From contig NC_060246.1 of assembly GCF_921293095.1 (NCBI RefSeq), forward strand, positions 139,128,198 to 139,192,197: 64,000 nucleotides of DNA. The letters are read 5' to 3'. The notes below the pieces were generated by a model. The model saw nothing but the letters and a program-made list of their open reading frames with translations, ran no database searches and was not told the DNA's origin. The stretch is from Ischnura elegans. Its lineage: Eukaryota > Arthropoda > Insecta > Odonata > Coenagrionidae. Position numbers and translations under genes: made by a program. Positions 25,201 through 40,200 of the stretch are shown piece by piece. Positions within the stretch are counted from its first letter, which is position 1, and every line of letters begins with the position of its first letter.

Positions 25201-28200
25201 AGCTGTGACTGTGGACCTAATTCTTTTTAGATAATCATAAGCTCACCCCTAAGCGAAAGGTATTAATTACAGCTCATATGAAAACGCACGTATAAAACCT
25301 TAATGATACAAAATTACATCATCACACACTTAAGAAGATCGTCATACAATCCCACATCCTATACTACGAGCCGTTTGTTTACTTTGAGAATAATCGCGTT
25401 CAACTACAGATATCTACAACAAGAACGTCATGTACTCACCTTCCGTCACTCTTTCCACGATTTGCGTACTCCACACGCATTCAGCTTCATCGCTACTTCC
25501 TCCCACTGTCAGCAGCATCCTTGTGGGGTAGAAAACTTTCCCTTGGCAAGATCTTTATTCGCTGAAATAGGACATTGGAGACATTAATATCAACATTAAT
25601 GCGGTAACTTATTTTCTAGGCAAGGCACACCATGTTAATTACCTTCAATGAACTCCAGTAGCATTTCCTTCTGCTCCTCATTAACTTTGGACATGGCTGG
25701 TTCACTTCCAAAATGCCCTTGGTGAATGTGTAAATGAATTTGGTGTACTCGTAAAGCGTCATTAGCAACGCAGTTGTTGAATTCCCGGGTAAAATCATTC
25801 ATACAGAAAGGTGGGCGATGATTGGTTGCACGCTGTCCGGAAGCCCTATCCTGCCACCCCTACCATTACCCTCCCGGCGTTGCCACGTCTTGAAACAAGA
25901 ATCTCCCCTCCCTCCCAGCTTGTTGACACGTTGCCATAAACAAATCATTTCTCCCTCGCACCACTCTCCTCGAAGATGATTCGGGCATACCGAATTCCGC
26001 CTTGAACGTTCGTAGTGCGAGATCGGTCGTGCGAGTGCATTCGCATACGAGATATTTCGAACGGACTCGGGCATAGGCCCCCAGGTCTCTATGACTGATG
26101 TATGTTATACATGTTGCTGTCATTAATAAAATTAAACAAACATAGTTGATAAATTCTGGAACATTTAAATGAATTTCCTGAAATGTGTAAAGGAAAAACT
26201 CATCTTAACATTTTTGCAAACAAATTCTCAGTCCATAGTCACATAAATTAAATTGAATATAATATGTGAACCTTTATGCAAATCAGGTATATTTTTTACT
26301 AATTATTTGTTTTTTCTTCTATGGACATTTTTCATTCTTGTTTGCTGGCCTTTAAATTTTTGTTGGCACTCAGGAAAAGTCAATGCTATTAGAGTTATTT
26401 CTAAATTATTGAAAAAAATTGCTAAGCACAAAGACAAAAACGGAACCTATAAAGGAGTTTCTGCTAACTTTTGCCCATGGTTGGCGAGGGGCACTTGGAG
26501 GAACCTCAGCTTCAGAAATTGAACTCTGTTCCTCTGCTGCCTCCTGCTGTTTCTGGAATGACAGCACTTGCTGTGTTGCACTTCGTATCAATTGACACCC
26601 ATTGGTGGTCAGGTTTCCAAGGATTGGGAGTGTGAACGTGACGGTCACCCTTAGAAGAGTTATAACACAAATGATTTAGAGTTATTAGCTTGCATTATGA
26701 CTGGTATCTAGATGAGAATGTAATCACCATTTTATTTTAAAAATTATAGCCAATCTTTTGCTTACCTGAGCATATTGGTGTTACCAGAGCAATAGAGCAA
26801 GAGGGTAGTATCCTTCATCAAAGAAAACAAAAGGCATTGATTGTGATTCGTTACCCACCATTAGTGTATTCATAATATACAAATTATTTGGTTTAAGAAA
26901 TCTCAGTTTGGACGAATGTTAATGGTCAATTTTAACCTCATTTCAAAAAGGTCAGGCCCATACGGTGCCACTCCATGTGACGTCACAGGGACCTAGATGC
27001 TATATGAGTTTTCAGGAGTTTTACATCATCTGAGATGACCATTGCATGCATGAGGCACAGAGCTGAGGGAAACATCTCTTAATAGTCACCTATTAAAATT
27101 GCCTATGATCGGAAAGTTTCCTACGTTTGATAGGGTGTTAATAATCCTTACTTTAGCCAAGCTCTACCTGTTAGTTGGGTACTCTGCTACCTGCTAGCAG
27201 CCTGCATTGTAGCCTCGCACCAAGGTGGCCTCACACGGCGGCAGCTGGAACCAGAATGACGTCACCTGGGCTTTTCCCAGCATTCATACTTACAATTAGC
27301 CATCACATTTTTGCGTGCTTGAAAATTTTCCCTTTTCATTTAATCGCAAAAAATAGATATCGTCATTTAAAAATCTGAAAGCATGAAATACGTTCTCCAG
27401 GAGTATAATTTTTTGATTTGGGCAATAAAAAAATAATTGGAAACCACCCTACTATGTCAGGATTTTGCCTGATTAAATGCTTTAAATACTTTAGCAGTCA
27501 GTGTAATGTATGTGTAACTGAATAGGATGCCTCGTCAATGCCCTTTGCTGCTTTCTAAAGGCCGTTTTACACGGTACACGGAATTGCGCAGTCTGACGTA
27601 CGTGTGAAGGCGCAATCAAAATTGCATCGTGTAAAGCGGTGAATTGCTAGAACACATGCGAGAATGCGTGGATGCGAGACGGCAAAATAGCCCCTGTTCT
27701 AATTTCGTTCATGCATTCACGCAATTTCACGCCATTTTAGAAATTAATGCAGCTCTAACCTGCGCAATTCCGTGTACCGTGAAAAACGGCCTTAACAGTA
27801 TTTTTGCTGTAGAACATGCTGTTTTATGTACAGAATTATTACCTCCGCCATTTACCATTCCATGACCTGTCGTAAAAAAGACATTTATTGTGGAAAAATA
27901 TAAATATTGCAGGCACAACAGCAATGATTTTTAGTGTTTGAATTTCAAACGGTGGAGGATTGACTTTCTTATGAAACCAACTCAAAAAATGTAATATATC
28001 ATGTCTTTTTCAGCCATCCAAGTCAAAATTTGGTGATAAAAAAAAAACAAAAAATATTCCTTTTTCAGAAATTCGGATAAAGTTTATACTGTTGTTGCAT
28101 CATCAATGTTTACTCAAATTTGGTGCCTCTAGTTTAAAGGATTACTTAATAAACTCCCTGCATATTAACACAATGTCTATCACTTCCTTATGACTTATGA

Positions 28201-31200
28201 ACTTTGGGAAAATTGTGACAAATTTCCTTAGTTGTAACTGAAATTACTTTCTGTAGGCATCTTGTATTTCATGCTTTGAATGAATGATTGTCTTCAATTT
28301 ATGAGAGCATTGGCTTTTTACCTTCTCAAAATATATTTACTTTTATATTATAATTGCCTTGCTTTCAAATCAATACATGTTTGGAATAAGAGTAATTTTT
28401 GATGTGCATGTATCCTTTAGGTACTCCGGTTTTTTAAGTATTTCCTACTCTACTCTTAGGAATTGGATAAGCCATGGGAGTCTCCTGTGGTTGCAAAGTT
28501 ATTGGCCAATATTTTTGCTGCTTGTCCTGACCTAATCCCTTCTACAAGTCATCGAATTGTGCCTTTTCTGGAGCCACGTGCCTCCAAAAAGTGGTTTAAT
28601 GCAATGGAATTTGTTGTCAAGGTAATTATATGATTCATATGTTCTGTCCATTTCATTCGTCTTTAAAAAAACATTTAGCATATAGCCTGTTGGGCATGCT
28701 TGCTCAGCAGGGGCATTTTCTTTCAGAAGTAAGAGGTATCTTGAGATGTGGAGAAAAGGAATCTGAGGCTTGCGGGAGTTACTCACTGGCTAAACTGCTT
28801 CATTCCTCTCCTCTTCTGCTCCTCCTCTTTTGTTAGCTATGTATTTCTTAGGCTTGATAATAAGCAATACTGAACTTATTTACTTAAATATGTAGCTATG
28901 AAGAGATTAGCGGATAGGAGAGAGAAATGGAGAGCTGCATCAAACCAATCTTAGGATTGTTGACTAATGATGATGATGATATACTTTAAGTGCCCTTGAG
29001 CAAGGGGTATCGTCTTTTAGAAGTGAAAGTGCAAGAAGAAGAAGGATGCATTCTCAGCTTCATTGCACCTCCCTTTTAGAGTACACTCATGCCTCGTATA
29101 GTGCAAGGGATGCATTCCTTGGGGTCTTTGCACTATACGAATTTGCGTTATACGAGAGCGTTTTAACATTGGGAAGATAGGGATGCGTTCCTGGTAGCAT
29201 AGGTGTTGGGTATCGAATTTCCTCTAAACCATATATATTCCCACAAATTCCCTTAGAAAACCTTATTTATATAAATGTTTATATTTTAAAATATCTTTAA
29301 AGATAATAGGCACGCATGCAAAGACTTTTATTCATATTAAAAAAAAATTGTATGGGCTTTTGGAATATCCTCCTTTCGTGCGGGTGGGCTAACATCTGAT
29401 AGCTCAGGGGTTCGTAATGAATTGCCGCCAGTTGACGATTTTTCAAACCAGTCTAAAACCAATCGTTTTGACACCCAGGCCCTTTTGTCGCTCATCGAAA
29501 TGACAGGAAAATGTTACTTTGAATGCCATTTCATAGCTAGCAGAGTTTATGAATCATTTTAATTTATAATAAATCATTTTAGTTTGAAGTTCTCCGGGGC
29601 ATTAGCAGCTGCGTGAAACAGTCTTTAAATGCCTTGAAACCTGACCCAGGTTTTCTTCCCCTGAAAATGAATGAACGAGATTGCATTCTTTTCCAAAACA
29701 ATATCATCTCATGAACACTAAAAACTAGTTGAGGGGGAAAGGAGCCACTTTCAATCACAGCTTGGAGTTCATCAGAAAATGTTGCGGTGACTGCGCTATC
29801 AGCACTTGCAGATTCACCCGATATTGCTGCACTGAAAATACCTGCTTGCCGTTTAAAATTCTGGAACCAACCGGAGCTTTCACTAAATGTCTCGCAGCGA
29901 TTAGCACCTCTTGGGCAGATTCACAATGAACTTTCCGTATGTGTGGACCACTTGGTTGAAGTTGGTGCGGCTGAGGTCACTGATGTTTTAACTTCGTCTT
30001 TATTCAGAATAAGGCATTGTGAGTTTAAACTTCCATGCATTATTTTCTTTGACGGTCTCCATTTTCAAAGCAATTGACCTCTTTCAATTTCTCTCCTAGG
30101 TTTATGGTTTTTCTTGATAAATTCTTGATTGTTCTACCCGCATTCCTATGTTTTGCCATTTTTCTCTTGGTTTTTACTCTGTATGGCTCTTTCGAAATCA
30201 CCTTCTACTGCTGCACTGTATTCCTGAAATGCAGAGGGCCCACGATTTCCGGGAGGGAGTGAAGCCATTTTGTTTGAGACTCTATAAGCAGAACATTTTG
30301 TGTGTACAGTAGACTCTCGTTAATAGGAACAATGTTATTACGAAGTTCTCGTTTTTACGAAGCAAATCTTTGGTCCCGACGAAAAGACCTATCCAAGCTA
30401 CAAGAAAAGAAACGTTATTACGAAATTTTCGTTATTACGAAATTACGAACTTCAGTCCCGGTCCCGGCGGTTACAAAATGAACTGTACTACGAAGTTCCA
30501 CGTATAAGCTATGGCAATTACATGGATATTCACTACGCTAAGTTTTAATAATCCCGCCACGTTTAAGTTCTCCTCGTGTACTGTGACTAAGAGCGTCATT
30601 TATGGTTCCGTCTTCAGCATATGCGCAACGTCATATAATAAGCTTCATTCATGGGGAATCATAGTGACAGACTCATTACAGTCCGTAAATTTGATGTAGT
30701 TAGTTCTCTTCCTGCGCACATTCGATTTACAAACTTTCAGAGATGCCAGCAATAAAAAATTTCAAATTTCGAATTTGGCGCGTTTTGAATTGGCCGTTAC
30801 TACGCGGTGCGGCGTAGAGGAAATCGTACTCCGGGCATAATCTGAACAAAATATCATTGAATCCGGTGTGAAGTTAGCAACTATTCAGCGTTTCGCCCGT
30901 TGGTCCTTGCCGCGGAGAGCGATTTTTTTCGGCTCCGGCTGCATTGCACGCACAGCTAGATCAGTTCGTCACAATCGTGAGTTAGCGCACAATTGTGATG
31001 AAGTGTTGCATTCTGCAGGATAACCGTACTCCTCGATGCCTTGCATACAGTCCGGCCAGCGAGAGTTATCCGATGACGGCACAATAGGAGGTGCGGATAA
31101 CCATTCGCCAGCACGGTTTGCAGCCGATCGCTGTCCCCTAAACGCCCCTCACACCATCGCCTAGTCATACAAGGTTGTCAAGTGCATAAAGAGCAGCGAA

Positions 31201-34200
31201 ATAAGCCTGATCCATTAAAACATGCCCTTTCTTCGAATCTCCAAAACAAGTGATTCTTCCACAGTGTCCTTCACGTTCGTCGTCCTTTCCATCTCGAATT
31301 TTCCTGTTTATATATATTTCCGCGTAATTTAATCGCGTTTATCACACATGGTTTTTTCGACAATTCCTATGAGACACGTTCATACGAACTTCGTTATTAC
31401 GAAGTTCGTAATAACGAGGGTCTACTGTAATACTATTCATACGCAACTTGGCCACCGGTCCATTTCTCCCCTGTGAATACCAATAACCTTGAAGGCTTAA
31501 GCGAAGACCCTCTACCTAGAAGTCAATCGCCTGATAACTGATGATGGAAAAAATCACTCTCAAACCGTATTGCTAAAAAAAAACTCATTTACACTAGCTC
31601 CACGCTTAATTAATGATCTAAATTAACTATTGCCATTCTGTTAAGGAGACGAGATAAATTAATTTGGTAGGCCTGCTATCTGGACCCAATGACGAGTAAT
31701 GCTTTAGGCCATTGCACAGCAATGAATTTCGATAAATATATAAATAAAAAAGAAGACTTGAGGCAAGCAATACTATTAAGATGCATAAAATGATAGCAAT
31801 TTCGTGTGTACTTAGTGCAAGTTCATGTTTCATCATAAGAGTGTTAAAGTTTTTTGATTAGGCTACACTGTGTTGCGATGTTTTCCCGAGGAAAGAATTT
31901 GCACTATATCGAAATTGCGCTAATCAAAATTGCACTAATAGAAATTGCTCTATGCGAGGCATGGGTGTATATGGACTAAATACTTGGATCATTCAGCCAA
32001 TTAATGAGATTTGCTAGGGGAAGAAGAAAAGTATCACCAGGGATGAAGAATGGAAAGGTATGGTTGAATGCCCTGTTGAGGTCTGGATATGGTGAAGGTA
32101 GATGAGGAGTAGTCGAATGAGAGGAGATGAAGAGATCCTTGAACTGGGGCAAAAGGATTTGACACCTGCATGGCAGATTTGGCACTTGGGCAATTGTTTC
32201 AGGAAGATGACACATTGTGCTATTCTGAAGAGCGCAAGGAAAGAAGTGATTACTTCTTTGGAGGAATATTGAATGTTAAAAATTAAGGTTTGGCGCTAAT
32301 ACAGGAATAAATTTGCAGTTTTAACTGGCTCATATGAGGTTCCAAGAGGGCTTGGTGCCTGTATTTTGGCTGGGAAAAGTTCAGTTTCTGTCATTGACAT
32401 TAAGAGTGAAGTGCTGCTTCATAATATTTTCGAATCAGTATCAGAACATATAAATTTAAATTCCTCAATTTTAAAAGATTCAAATAGCAAAATTCATTGC
32501 ACATAGAAGCAGTGTGGTCATAAAATTACCAGATTTTTCAAGTTCTTGTCATCGATAACAAATTTTCTGAATTATCGTACAATTTGCTGTGCATATGCAA
32601 GTGCAGACCCTGAAGCTTTGAAATCAGGCAGTGCAGGAGGAGCTGATTTTTTTAGGAAGGGTCACCATGTGACCAGAGGGAGTTAGGAGTTCCTCTCTCC
32701 TCGGTTGTGGTCATGATTACTGTTAATGTTCTATTATATGAAGTTTCCAATAATAAGTCACCAATGATCACACATGGTGCAAGAGATTATCAGTTTTAGG
32801 GTATTAAAGTAAATGATAGCCAAACGAAAAGGATTTGAAAACAAGGGTTTTATATACCATACAGACACATCACAAATGAACCTGTGGGAATTCTAAGTAC
32901 AAATTCTATTTAAAATACTTCTGGCCATAGAATAATTATAAAAGTAATATTCAAGTGTGAAAAAAGACAGTTATTTTTATAACTGCTATTACGATTTCTT
33001 TGCTGAAGATTTCTCAAAATGTAAAAAAAATTGATGTTTAAATTGTCTGTCTGAACATAATATCACCTAATTTAATTTTATGTTCATTTTATTTGAATAT
33101 ACATATAACCAACTTCAATATATTACTTAAGTTGGTGATTAATATGATGAAAATGAAAACTTTTTATCACTCTTTCGTTTATAGTTACACTTGTATCCCT
33201 TCCTTGTGCTGCGATTTCTGTGATTATTCACAAAAATGTAACATTTTTATTTTAGGTTATTGAGTCTGCAGAACCTGGAATTTATCTTTCTAAGCCAAAG
33301 GCACTGCTTCCAGGACAACTTGTTAGTGCTTTAGAACGTATTTTAATTCCAAAATCAGTACTGCATCCAATAGTTGGTCCATCATCAAGTGAAGGAAATA
33401 CTGGTGCTGCAATTTTTCATCCTGAGATGATTGTGCGGCATACTGCTGTTCACCTTCTAAACAGCATTATGAAGACAGCTTCAAAGTTTTTGGAGTATGA
33501 TGGACTTGAACATTATTTTTTGTCTGCTTCTACTGCTGATCATTTCTGCCAGAGTTTTCTGAATCTCCTCGCAAAAGTAAGTGCTGTTTCTGCTGTGTGT
33601 TTGAACTTCATTCACAGGATATACTTCCAAGTAGTGAGAAAAATATAAATTATTGAACAATTTTAAGTTATGAATTTTAAATGGGAAGAAAATATTTGTA
33701 AATGTATGTTTGTTATTCATTTAAGCCTGTACTTGAGATTAATGACTTTAAAAGTCAATGGTGCAGATTAATTTTTATAACTGTTATTAAATATTTCTAT
33801 TCACTTGGGCTACAACCTTGTCGTCTAACCCCTAGAGCAGTGCTGGTGGGATTATTTCACAATTATTCCCAGTAGGGCCACCCATGCCAGATAGGTTGAA
33901 GGGTAGGAGCCAGACGAAAAGTAGTCCATGTGATGGTGTCACATAAAAAACAATGTTGGAATGGAAGAGGGAAACCCTACCAGCTATCTCTTCCCTGAAA
34001 ACATTTGTTTGATCGAACAAGTTTGATCGAAGACAAGTTTGATAGAACTAGCCTTGGATGGAATTGCAGGACCCAGACCTTAAGGGCAGGTGATATAGGT
34101 GGCAGCGAGGTCGGCAAGGTCCTCGGGGTCCGTATCATGCGAAATCCTTACAGAGACATATCATCATCATCTTTTTCAGCATCAGTAGCAGCATCCAAGG

Positions 34201-37200
34201 AGCAGGACAAGAAAACCAAGAGGATGGAGAAGAAGAAGGATTCGATGAATGTAGGGACGTGGAATGTGAGGACAATGATGAGGGCGGGTAAACTAGAAAA
34301 TATAAAAAGGGCAATTCAGAAAGGGAGGATAGATATCATGGGTCTATCCGAAGTTGGGTGGAAGGACAGTGGGGATTACTGGAGTGATGGGTACAGGGTT
34401 ATATAAAGCGGTGGAGAAGAAAGTCAACGTGGGGTGGCTTTAGTATTAAACGGGAAGATGGGTAAGCGTGTGGTCGGTATAAATCAAGTAAGCGATAGGA
34501 TTCTTGTGGTAGAAATTGAGGCATGACCCACCAACCTTGTGGTGTTTCAAGTTTACATGCCCATAAGCAATCATAGGGAAGAAGAAGTAGATGAGTTGTA
34601 TGAACAGCTCGAGGAAATAATTAGAGAAACTCCGGGTGAGAAAAATCTGGTAGTGATGGGGGACTGGAACGCTTCAGTTGGGGAAGGGAGGGATGGAAAC
34701 GAAGTAGGAGAATTTGGATTAGGTATTCGGAAAGACTGGGGTGAGAAAGTAGCAGAATTTTTCTGGAGAAACAAGTTATTCATTACAAACAATTGATTTA
34801 ATCATCACAAAGGGTGAAGGTACACATGGAAAAGTCCAGGGGACATTGGGAGTAGGCCTTATTGTGAATTGAAGAGGGAAGTGGTTGATGGGGAGGGAGG
34901 ATCCTGGAATTATCCTTAAGCATTTCATGGAAATCTACCTTAATTGGTAAAATATTTTAATAATAATAATAGTTAAATATTTGATAAAACCATAGTTGTT
35001 GTGGAATTGTTTATATTTAGCTCTTATTCATTGAAAAGATACATTAAGTGATCAGAAATAACTTCAATTAGTTTTTTGAATTAAATTTTGGTGAAAATAG
35101 ACTTGGTTGAATTTAGATACTTAGCTTGTTTTACTGACTATGGATGAGATACAGAAGTTTCTTTATTATCTAAGCATACTCAGCTATTTTCCATTAATAA
35201 TGTGGACAATATAAGGAAAAAAAGGTGAGAGTGGAGATGATGTAATTACTGTAGAAACTTAATATTGCAAACATGGGAGGTAAAATTTTGCGATAACAAT
35301 CTACATATTTTGCAAGTATATATATCCTGTAGTCCTGACAAAATATGGAAGTGATAGTGTAAGGAAGCCTCATGATTTTTGAATTTTCCAAGTACAAAAG
35401 ATGGACCTCAGTCAGTTTTCCTGTAATTTGCAGTGTGTTCCATATGTCGTCCTACTTTTCTTCCTAAATGCAATCAAATTTTGCAATTGCATGGCTCAGA
35501 AAGTGCTTATTTGAGTAATGTTAACGTGTGTTAGAATAAAAATTAGAATGCAACTGTGGAATAAAGTTTAGCGTGCTTGTGATTTGAAGACCTTAGAACC
35601 TTATGGAAGTGAAGGGGTTAGAGAGAAATCATGATGCATGTTTTCCCCTCACTTCGCATTCATTTCATGTAAATAGCTGTTAAGAATACATGACTATCAA
35701 AATGCACAGAGCAGCTTGGCATCACCCTCTCTTTCAGCGTTGCGAGTGTTTCGCAATATTTGAGTATGGGTTAAATACATTTAGTAAAAACAGGTGTATG
35801 ACAACATCAACTGTTGGGCATTCTTTGGTGTGCATTATTGGAGAATCATGAAATACGCTGGAATAAAATGATTGAGAGTGCATTGAATATTTTTAAAAAT
35901 ATACCTTAGGTATAGGAAATGGTTACATGTCACATAAAACCAATGTTGCTTAAAATTCATAGCATCTGGATTGTATAGTAAGTCCATGTAAAATGAGTTC
36001 TGATAAAGTGAGAGTTATTTCACCTGATTGCATCTTAAAAGTTTTTGCCAGGGATTGTCATTAACTTGGTTTAAATTTCATCTTTGTTGTTTCAGTCTTT
36101 ACCAGATGTGGGCACAATTATCAGGATATGGAGACGTGCATTAGATGATATTTCTGGTGAAAAAGGAATAAATGTAGACCACAGCGGTTCATCAAATGAG
36201 CATACTTTCACAGCTGCCAGTCACCTTCAAGAACTCTTGGAACTATTATTGGTGTATGCCAAGTGGTGGCCTCCTCTTGAATTAGAAGCTGATTGTGATG
36301 ATGTCGAAGATGGTTGGGGACTATTGAATCGCCAAAGTTTCCTGAAAGAAATTCAACAATTTGATGGGTTAGAATTGCTTGCACTGGAACTACTGTCTTC
36401 TATTGGTTGCCTGACACTCTCAGCTGATAAGGTGATGGTCTTCTCACTATTTATTCTTAGATTATTTTTTGTGGGGGCCTTTCCTGCCAGTTGAAAAGGA
36501 ATTTGAAGCCCACAAGGAAGGGCATGAACTTGGCGTGCGAAAATACTTTAATTCGGGGGGACACTGTTCCCTCCTTTCCCCATCATCAGTCAAACAAACC
36601 ATTCTTAAGCAGCTAAGGAAAGGAACTGTGGAAGGGAATTAGCCTGAAAAGCATTATTATCTAAAAACTGGTTTGCTGTTCACTTGCTACCCAAATGGTT
36701 TGCGTGGGATGTTAGAAGAAGGCCAACAATACTTCCAAGATTCCTAATTGGTAACATTTCTCTTCTCTAAAATAGTTTTGGGCTCAAAAATGGTTCATTT
36801 CAATGTATTTTGCCTTGCTAATCATAATAATCACTATGAAAAGTTGATGTATACTCTTGTTTACAAGATGCAGAACATAAATGGGTTACAATCAAAATTT
36901 AGCACCCACACGTAATATGGGGTTTCTCATTTGGTTAGGAGTTGTAGTTATCCCCACTCATTGGTTTTTACAGTTACTAATTCTCATCAGCTATCCTCTA
37001 CTAGAAAGCTAGATTATTTTTATAGTTCTTATTTCCTGGGTAAGTGAGAGAGTCATCAGCACAAAGTAAACCTTATTTTGTGTTGTAAATAAAAAAATAT
37101 GTTTGCATAATTTGTATGTTCACAGTTAAAGCAGCAAAAAATATGAAAATGGCTTGTTTTCTATCTCCAGTCTCTTGTGATCCGGAGGTGAACTTTTTGT

Positions 37201-40200
37201 CAGGGGAATAAATAAATTATAGAATAACATTCCACCCTTTTATATGGGAAATAGAATGAAATCTAAGTTTTTTTTAGTAACATTAAATGTATATCAGGTT
37301 AGCTTTTAGGGAATCTAATTTGTGAAATGTTTGATCATTCGTCAGCACGTCAGCAATGCCATTTGCATTCTACAATTTCACTCTGCCTTGGAATTTTTAT
37401 TATTTTGCCACTTGATGCTATTCTTATGTTTTTTCATAAAACATGTGTTTTTTATGAAAACCCTCTATTTTCCAGAGCAATGCAGAAATCATTCAACATC
37501 TGCTTCATTCATATGCCAAAGAGGATGAAAAAAAATGTTATAACCCATGGAAGAACCTTATTTTGACCCTTTTCTTGAAAACAAACCTTTTTGAAGGGAA
37601 TGAAGTTGAAGCTTTCATTTGGGTTCATTGTTTTAGGACTTGGTACCGGGAAAAATTAAAAAGTGCTGGAGGGGTGGCATTGAAATCTGAAGAAGTAAAT
37701 GTCGTGGCTGATTTTATTGCTTCGTCTTTGAATAACCTCATGCACTCATCTGAAGAATATATGAAAGTTATTTCTGAACTATTTGCCAAAAAATGTTATC
37801 ATAAAGGAGTTGAAGTTGAAGAATCAAAAATGAAGAGTAGCACTCAAGTATTCTATGGTAAAAATTTGTTTTAAGTAGTATAATTGTGTTCAATTTTTTT
37901 CGTTTGATCCTATATATTCTCTAGGTTTTAAATGTTTTTATGTTTTTTTTTAAATCTTTTTAGATATGATGAAAGATAATTATGATTCAGATGAGGCTTC
38001 GAAAAACATGGTTAATGAACAGAAAGGGAGAGAGCCGAGCTGTGACTTCACCATTAGCCCATTGCTGCCTGCAGCTCTGTCTCAGGCAGGAAAGTATTCA
38101 TATGAGTCTGAGGAGATGCAAATTGTAAATGAATACTTGGAGATGGTTATTATTCACATTTTATATGGCCAAAGTACTCCTAAACCTCTTCTCCAGTTAA
38201 TTAAAGGCAAAGTTTCATCATATTCCCCAGCTAAGTCTTTAGAAAAGTATATCAAGGTTGGTTATTTTTTTATTATACTTGCTAAAAATTTTGAATGAAA
38301 TAATATCTAGTTGACAAATTAGTAGTGCTGGAAACGTTAATTTGATCCTAAACTTTTTCTTTCAATATTTGTATAATGTTGATACTTTATATATTATTCA
38401 ATCATACTCGTATCTGGTTATGCACTTATATGGTGATGTTTTTTATGTAGATTTTAAAATAAGTAAATTATAAGTTTATTTGAATCTCTAACTATGCATT
38501 AGCTTACTGTACCTCAGAATGTGCATTTTTTTCAGAGTTGGTCCACTCAAACCCCACGTCATCTTGGCAACCTTCTTGATGAAGACTCAGTGTTTAGCCG
38601 TTATGGTGGATGCCTGCTAGAAGCTTCGAAATCTGGTCGAAAAGTACCACTGCCTGATCCTGTCAATTATGATATCACTTCTGATGGACTAGATATACTA
38701 CTCCTTTTCAGAATGATAATATTTCATGTTGCTAGTATGGCCCAGGAAAGATGTCTGAATGAGGAGACCATTAGCATGGCAGAAAATATATTGGATCAGC
38801 TCATCGATCACCCAAATCTTTGTGAGACTGAGGGAAACTCATTTCTCAAAAACTCATCAGAAAAATTGAGAAATTTGTGCTGCCTTTGCTTTCAATCTCT
38901 CTTTCATAATCCTGTAGTACTAGAGATGTTTGAGCCTCTAGGAGGACATGGAGAATGCCAAAGACTGATGACTCATATGGTTGAACATTTTTTACGGCAC
39001 AGAAGATATGTTGAAAGGAACGTGGGTGAATGTGATGACTTGTGCACCCAGTTTAAGGAAAAATTCTTGCTATGTTTCTCTGCTGCAATGGAGGATGCAT
39101 GTCAGAAAAAGGTACTATAAATAAGTATTTAAATAATCTGTTATTGGCTGTACATGGAAATCTTTATCACCCCAAACTGAATGTCCAAGATATTCTCAAC
39201 TTGACAGTTATCAGGATTAGGGATTCACTTTATATTGAAACAATGTTGATTATTTTGTGCAACTATGATATTATGTATTTGGTGGTAGTGCTATAATTTC
39301 ATTACTTAAAAACAAAATTTATAAGTTTTTATGACCAAATCTGTATTTTCCAAGTAGCTATATACATATGTACTTAGCTTCCGCATACCGTTGTATTGGC
39401 TTGTGAGTATTTTGGAGGCATATGGATTGTTGTGCCATGAGTATTTTTTGTAATCTTCAGTCATCAGTACATATTGTGTAACAGCAGGATAATGCATATT
39501 CCCTGTATTAATCCTCTGTGTAGGGAAAATTTTCTCAAAATAATCCTAATTTTTGCAATGAAACATCTTGTATCTTGCGTTTCCAATGGTGACATTTGGC
39601 AGTGTATTAAGTTTGTTTTTCTCTTTGGTCCAATGTATTACTATCATTTTAGGGAAAATGACATTTTTTCTGCAAGTAATGTTGGTAGTTAGTAAATGAT
39701 TCCTTAGGAAATACTTCCGAAACTCATTGACTATGCGTGATGACTTATTAGTGCCTGCTACAAGTCTTCCTCTTGTACCATCTGCTTAGCCTTAGATTTT
39801 ACTGAAAAAATCTCTTTTAAAGTCCGCTCTCTGGTAAGTTATTAGGTTAAACTTGTGTATGGCTTGGAACAGAGATTCTTAGAATGTAGATTTTATTATT
39901 GAGATAATGTGACTTTTGACTACTTATATTCATTCCCTGTTCAGAAAATAGAAGTTGGAAGTTGCTTACTCTCTGTGAGGATTTTTTAAATTTGTAAACG
40001 TTTGGAAACTGAATGAAATCTTTGCTGAAATGTCTCCAACTGTGCAGAAACCAGCTAATGTTGTGCTGAACTCATGTTTTTCAAATAATGGTAAAAGTCA
40101 ATTGTTTGAAATGTTTTTATGAGTTTGTGAAAAAATCTTTTTTGATCATGTGATGACATACATATTACAAAATTTATGCTCTTATATACATTTCTATATT

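Larger units (their letters stand above)
23479..26081. mobile_element. PIF/Harbinger element, 2.6 kb, two-gene structure, decayed
   Basis: Terminal repeats GGGGCCTATGCC and GGCATAGGCCCC (with GAGT/ACTC next inside), flanked by CAG at 23476-23478 and 26082-26084. A 3-bp duplication of CWG or TWA type is normal for this superfamily. The + strand begins a HARBI1-like transposase; the - strand carries pieces of the second Harbinger protein, a Myb/SANT-like DNA-binding gene. The catalytic exons of the transposase are missing, so it cannot be autonomous. Confidence 0.85.

Noticed and set aside
39072..39296. Read-through of URB1 exon 12 past 39111
   Set aside because: It is in another frame and has no similarity; the donor at 39112 joins exon 13 in phase.
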